This document shows positions 62,129-64,000 of a DNA stretch of 64,000 nt, in pieces (within the stretch, counting starts at the first letter, position 1; every line of letters begins with the position of its first letter). A program made the translations under genes and the position numbers. The notes beneath the pieces were generated by a model. The model had not been told where the DNA came from and did not search any database. It saw only the letters and a program-made list of their open reading frames with translations. Origin of the DNA: an uncultured Roseovarius sp. GTDB taxonomy: Bacteria; Pseudomonadota; Alphaproteobacteria; Rhodobacterales; Rhodobacteraceae. The stretch lies in contig CANMFU010000001.1 of assembly GCA_947497295.1 (NCBI GenBank), positions 682,001 through 746,000 on the forward strand, given 5' to 3'.

Positions 62129-63784
62129 ATGGGGAATCCGATGAATTTTGCGGCTACTTTGACGTCCGCGCTGTGTGGGCGGACCGCCTTTGGGCTTACC
62201 AGACGTATGATGTTTCCGGCGGCCATCGCGGTGTTGGCGCTTGGCGCTCCGCAGGGCGTGACGGCCGGGGTGACGGCGTTCAAGCAGGCCGTCGCCGAAG
62301 GGGCCGGGCGCGATGATGGTCTTGCAGCGCATTATCGCGCAAATGGCTACGCGGCCCTCTGGACCGGCACGGGCGATGCGGACAGGGCGCGCCGTCAGGC
62401 ATTGCTTCAGGCGATTGATGCCGCAGGCGCACATGGGCTGCCAACCGAACGCTATGATGCAAGCGGCCTGATTCAGATGATGCAAAACGCACGCACCCCG
62501 CGCGATCTGGGCGCTGTCGAGATTGCGCTGTCGCGCGTTTTCCTGCGGCTGGCGCAGGATATGCAGACCGGCATGCTGACCCCCGCCAAGATCGACGCTG
62601 GCATGGTGCGCAGCGTTCCCGTCAGGTCTGCCGAGGATCTGCTAAACAGTTTTGCCGCCGCCAACCCGCAGGGGTTTTTCCGCAATCTTGCGCCCAAATC
62701 CGGCGAATACGCCCGCTTGATGCGCGAAAAGACCCGGCTGGAAGGGCTACTGGAGACCGGCGGCTGGGGGCCTGCCGTGCCGGCGGCCTCGCTGGCGCCG
62801 GGGCAATCGGGGGCAGATGTCGTCGCCCTGCGTAACCGTTTGATACGCATGGGATACCTGGAGCGGACGGCGTCCGGAAGCTATGATATAGCGATGCAGC
62901 AAGCGGTTCAGCAGTTTCAGCAGGCGCATGGGCTGGTCCCCGATGGAACCGCCGGAGCATCGACCATAGCGGCGATCAACACACCGATCTCGCAGCGTCT
63001 GCCGATGATTCTGGTCGCGATGGAGCGCGAACGCTGGCTGAGCGGGCCGCGTGGCAAACGGCACATCCTGGTCAACCTGACCGATTTCAACGCCCGTATC
63101 ATCGATGACGACCGCCTGACCTTTGAAACGCGCGCCGTGATCGGCAAGAACCTCCGCTCCCATCAAAGCCCGGAGTTCTCGGATGAGATGGAGTATCTGG
63201 AGATCAACCCGGTCTGGAACGTCCCGCGCTCGATCACTGTCAGCGAATATCTGCCGCAGATGCAGCGCAATCGCGGTGCGGCGGGGCATCTGAAGCTGTA
63301 TAATTCGCGCGGCCAGCAGGTGAACCGCGCCAATGTCAATTTCAGGGCCTATAACGCGCGCACCTTTCCGTTCGCCTTGAAACAGCCGCCATCGTCGCGC
63401 AATGCGCTGGGGCTGGTGAAATTCATGTTCCCCAACAAATACAACATCTATCTGCACGACACCCCATCCAAAAGCCTGTTTGATCGCAACGTGCGCGCCT
63501 TCAGCCATGGCTGTATCCGGCTGCAACAGCCCTTCGATTTCGCCTATGAGATTCTGTCGCGGCAGCAAGATAACCCCAAGGCATATTTCCACCGTATTCT
63601 GGACTCCGGTCGGCAGACACGTGTCAATCTGGAGCAGAAGATTCCGGTGCATATCATCTATCGGACGGCAACAGTTCCGGCCAAGGGGCCAGTACAGTAT
63701 CGCGATGACGTTTATGGCCGGGATGCGAAGGTCTGGGATGCATTGCAAAAGGCAGGGGTTTCACTGCCCGCGCATCAAGGCTAG
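62129..63784 (+). CDS. L,D-transpeptidase (YcbB/LdtD-like)
   Basis: PG-binding region ALRNRLIRMGYL; YkuD catalytic motif RAFSHGCIRLQQP. Confidence 0.92.
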   Translation: MGNPMNFAATLTSALCGRTAFGLTRRMMFPAAIAVLALGAPQGVTAGVTAFKQAVAEGAGRDDGLAAHYRANGYAALWTGTGDADRARRQALLQAIDAAGAHGLPTERYDASGLIQMMQNARTPRDLGAVEIALSRVFLRLAQDMQTGMLTPAKIDAGMVRSVPVRSAEDLLNSFAAANPQGFFRNLAPKSGEYARLMREKTRLEGLLETGGWGPAVPAASLAPGQSGADVVALRNRLIRMGYLERTASGSYDIAMQQAVQQFQQAHGLVPDGTAGASTIAAINTPISQRLPMILVAMERERWLSGPRGKRHILVNLTDFNARIIDDDRLTFETRAVIGKNLRSHQSPEFSDEMEYLEINPVWNVPRSITVSEYLPQMQRNRGAAGHLKLYNSRGQQVNRANVNFRAYNARTFPFALKQPPSSRNALGLVKFMFPNKYNIYLHDTPSKSLFDRNVRAFSHGCIRLQQPFDFAYEILSRQQDNPKAYFHRILDSGRQTRVNLEQKIPVHIIYRTATVPAKGPVQYRDDVYGRDAKVWDALQKAGVSLPAHQG

Positions 63785-63811
63785 ATATCGCCCCGTCAGA
63801 AGGGGGTAGCC

Positions 63812-64000
63812 ATGTCCTACACGATTGATCAGATTGCCAAGGCATTGGGTGCTGTGGCGGTCGGCGCGGCAGATATTCAGGTTACGGCACTGGCCGAACC
63901 GGCAGATGCCGGCCCCGAACATCTGGCGCTGGCGACCAAGCCCGAATATGCCGCCGCTTTGCCGCAGGGCCGCGCCCGCGCTGCCTTGCTATGGGAAGGT
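63812..64000 (+). CDS. lpxD: UDP-3-O-acylglucosamine N-acyltransferase LpxD, N-terminal part truncated by window end
   Basis: Manual translation MSYTIDQIAKALGAVAVGAADIQVTALAEPADAGPEHLALATKPEYAAALPQGRARAALLWEG; GGGGG-like SD. Confidence 0.75.
   Translation, partial: MSYTIDQIAKALGAVAVGAADIQVTALAEPADAGPEHLALATKPEYAAALPQGRARAALLWEG

Noticed and set aside
62747-63748. 333-aa minus-strand ORF
   Set aside because: Antisense shadow of the L,D-transpeptidase gene

Overview
This window looks like an alphaproteobacterial chromosome segment, probably Rhodobacteraceae/roseobacter-like, judged from protein sequences and gene neighbourhoods recalled from memory; no database search was run. Most of it is ordinary: a dipeptide/oligopeptide-type ABC transporter catabolic cluster, nhaC, alr-mlaE-mlaF, dnaB, pyrE-pyrC, a form II cox-type molybdenum hydroxylase cluster, infC, an mscS-type channel, rnk, DUF1127 and Usp genes, mgtE, katG/oxyR, lipA, a complete nos (N2O reductase) operon, an L,D-transpeptidase and the start of lpxD. 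The most unusual region is about 2.8-6.8 kb. Four short exported or membrane-anchored proteins of unknown function lie on the minus strand, and one plus-strand gene for a divergent trypsin-like protein is embedded antisense among them. It overlaps its neighbours head-to-head (about 26 nt) and tail-to-tail (7 nt). The block is bracketed by decayed transporter and transposase remnants and is the best candidate here for an undescribed system. Other points of interest: infC appears to start at AUA; the Shine-Dalgarno of the xdhC-like gene lies inside a perfect hairpin; an Ala/Glu-rich OmpA protein carries an 11-residue repeat; a dispersed intergenic repeat occurs three times; and an FNR/NNR-like box lies upstream of a nosC-like gene. 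Start codons are inferred by eye.
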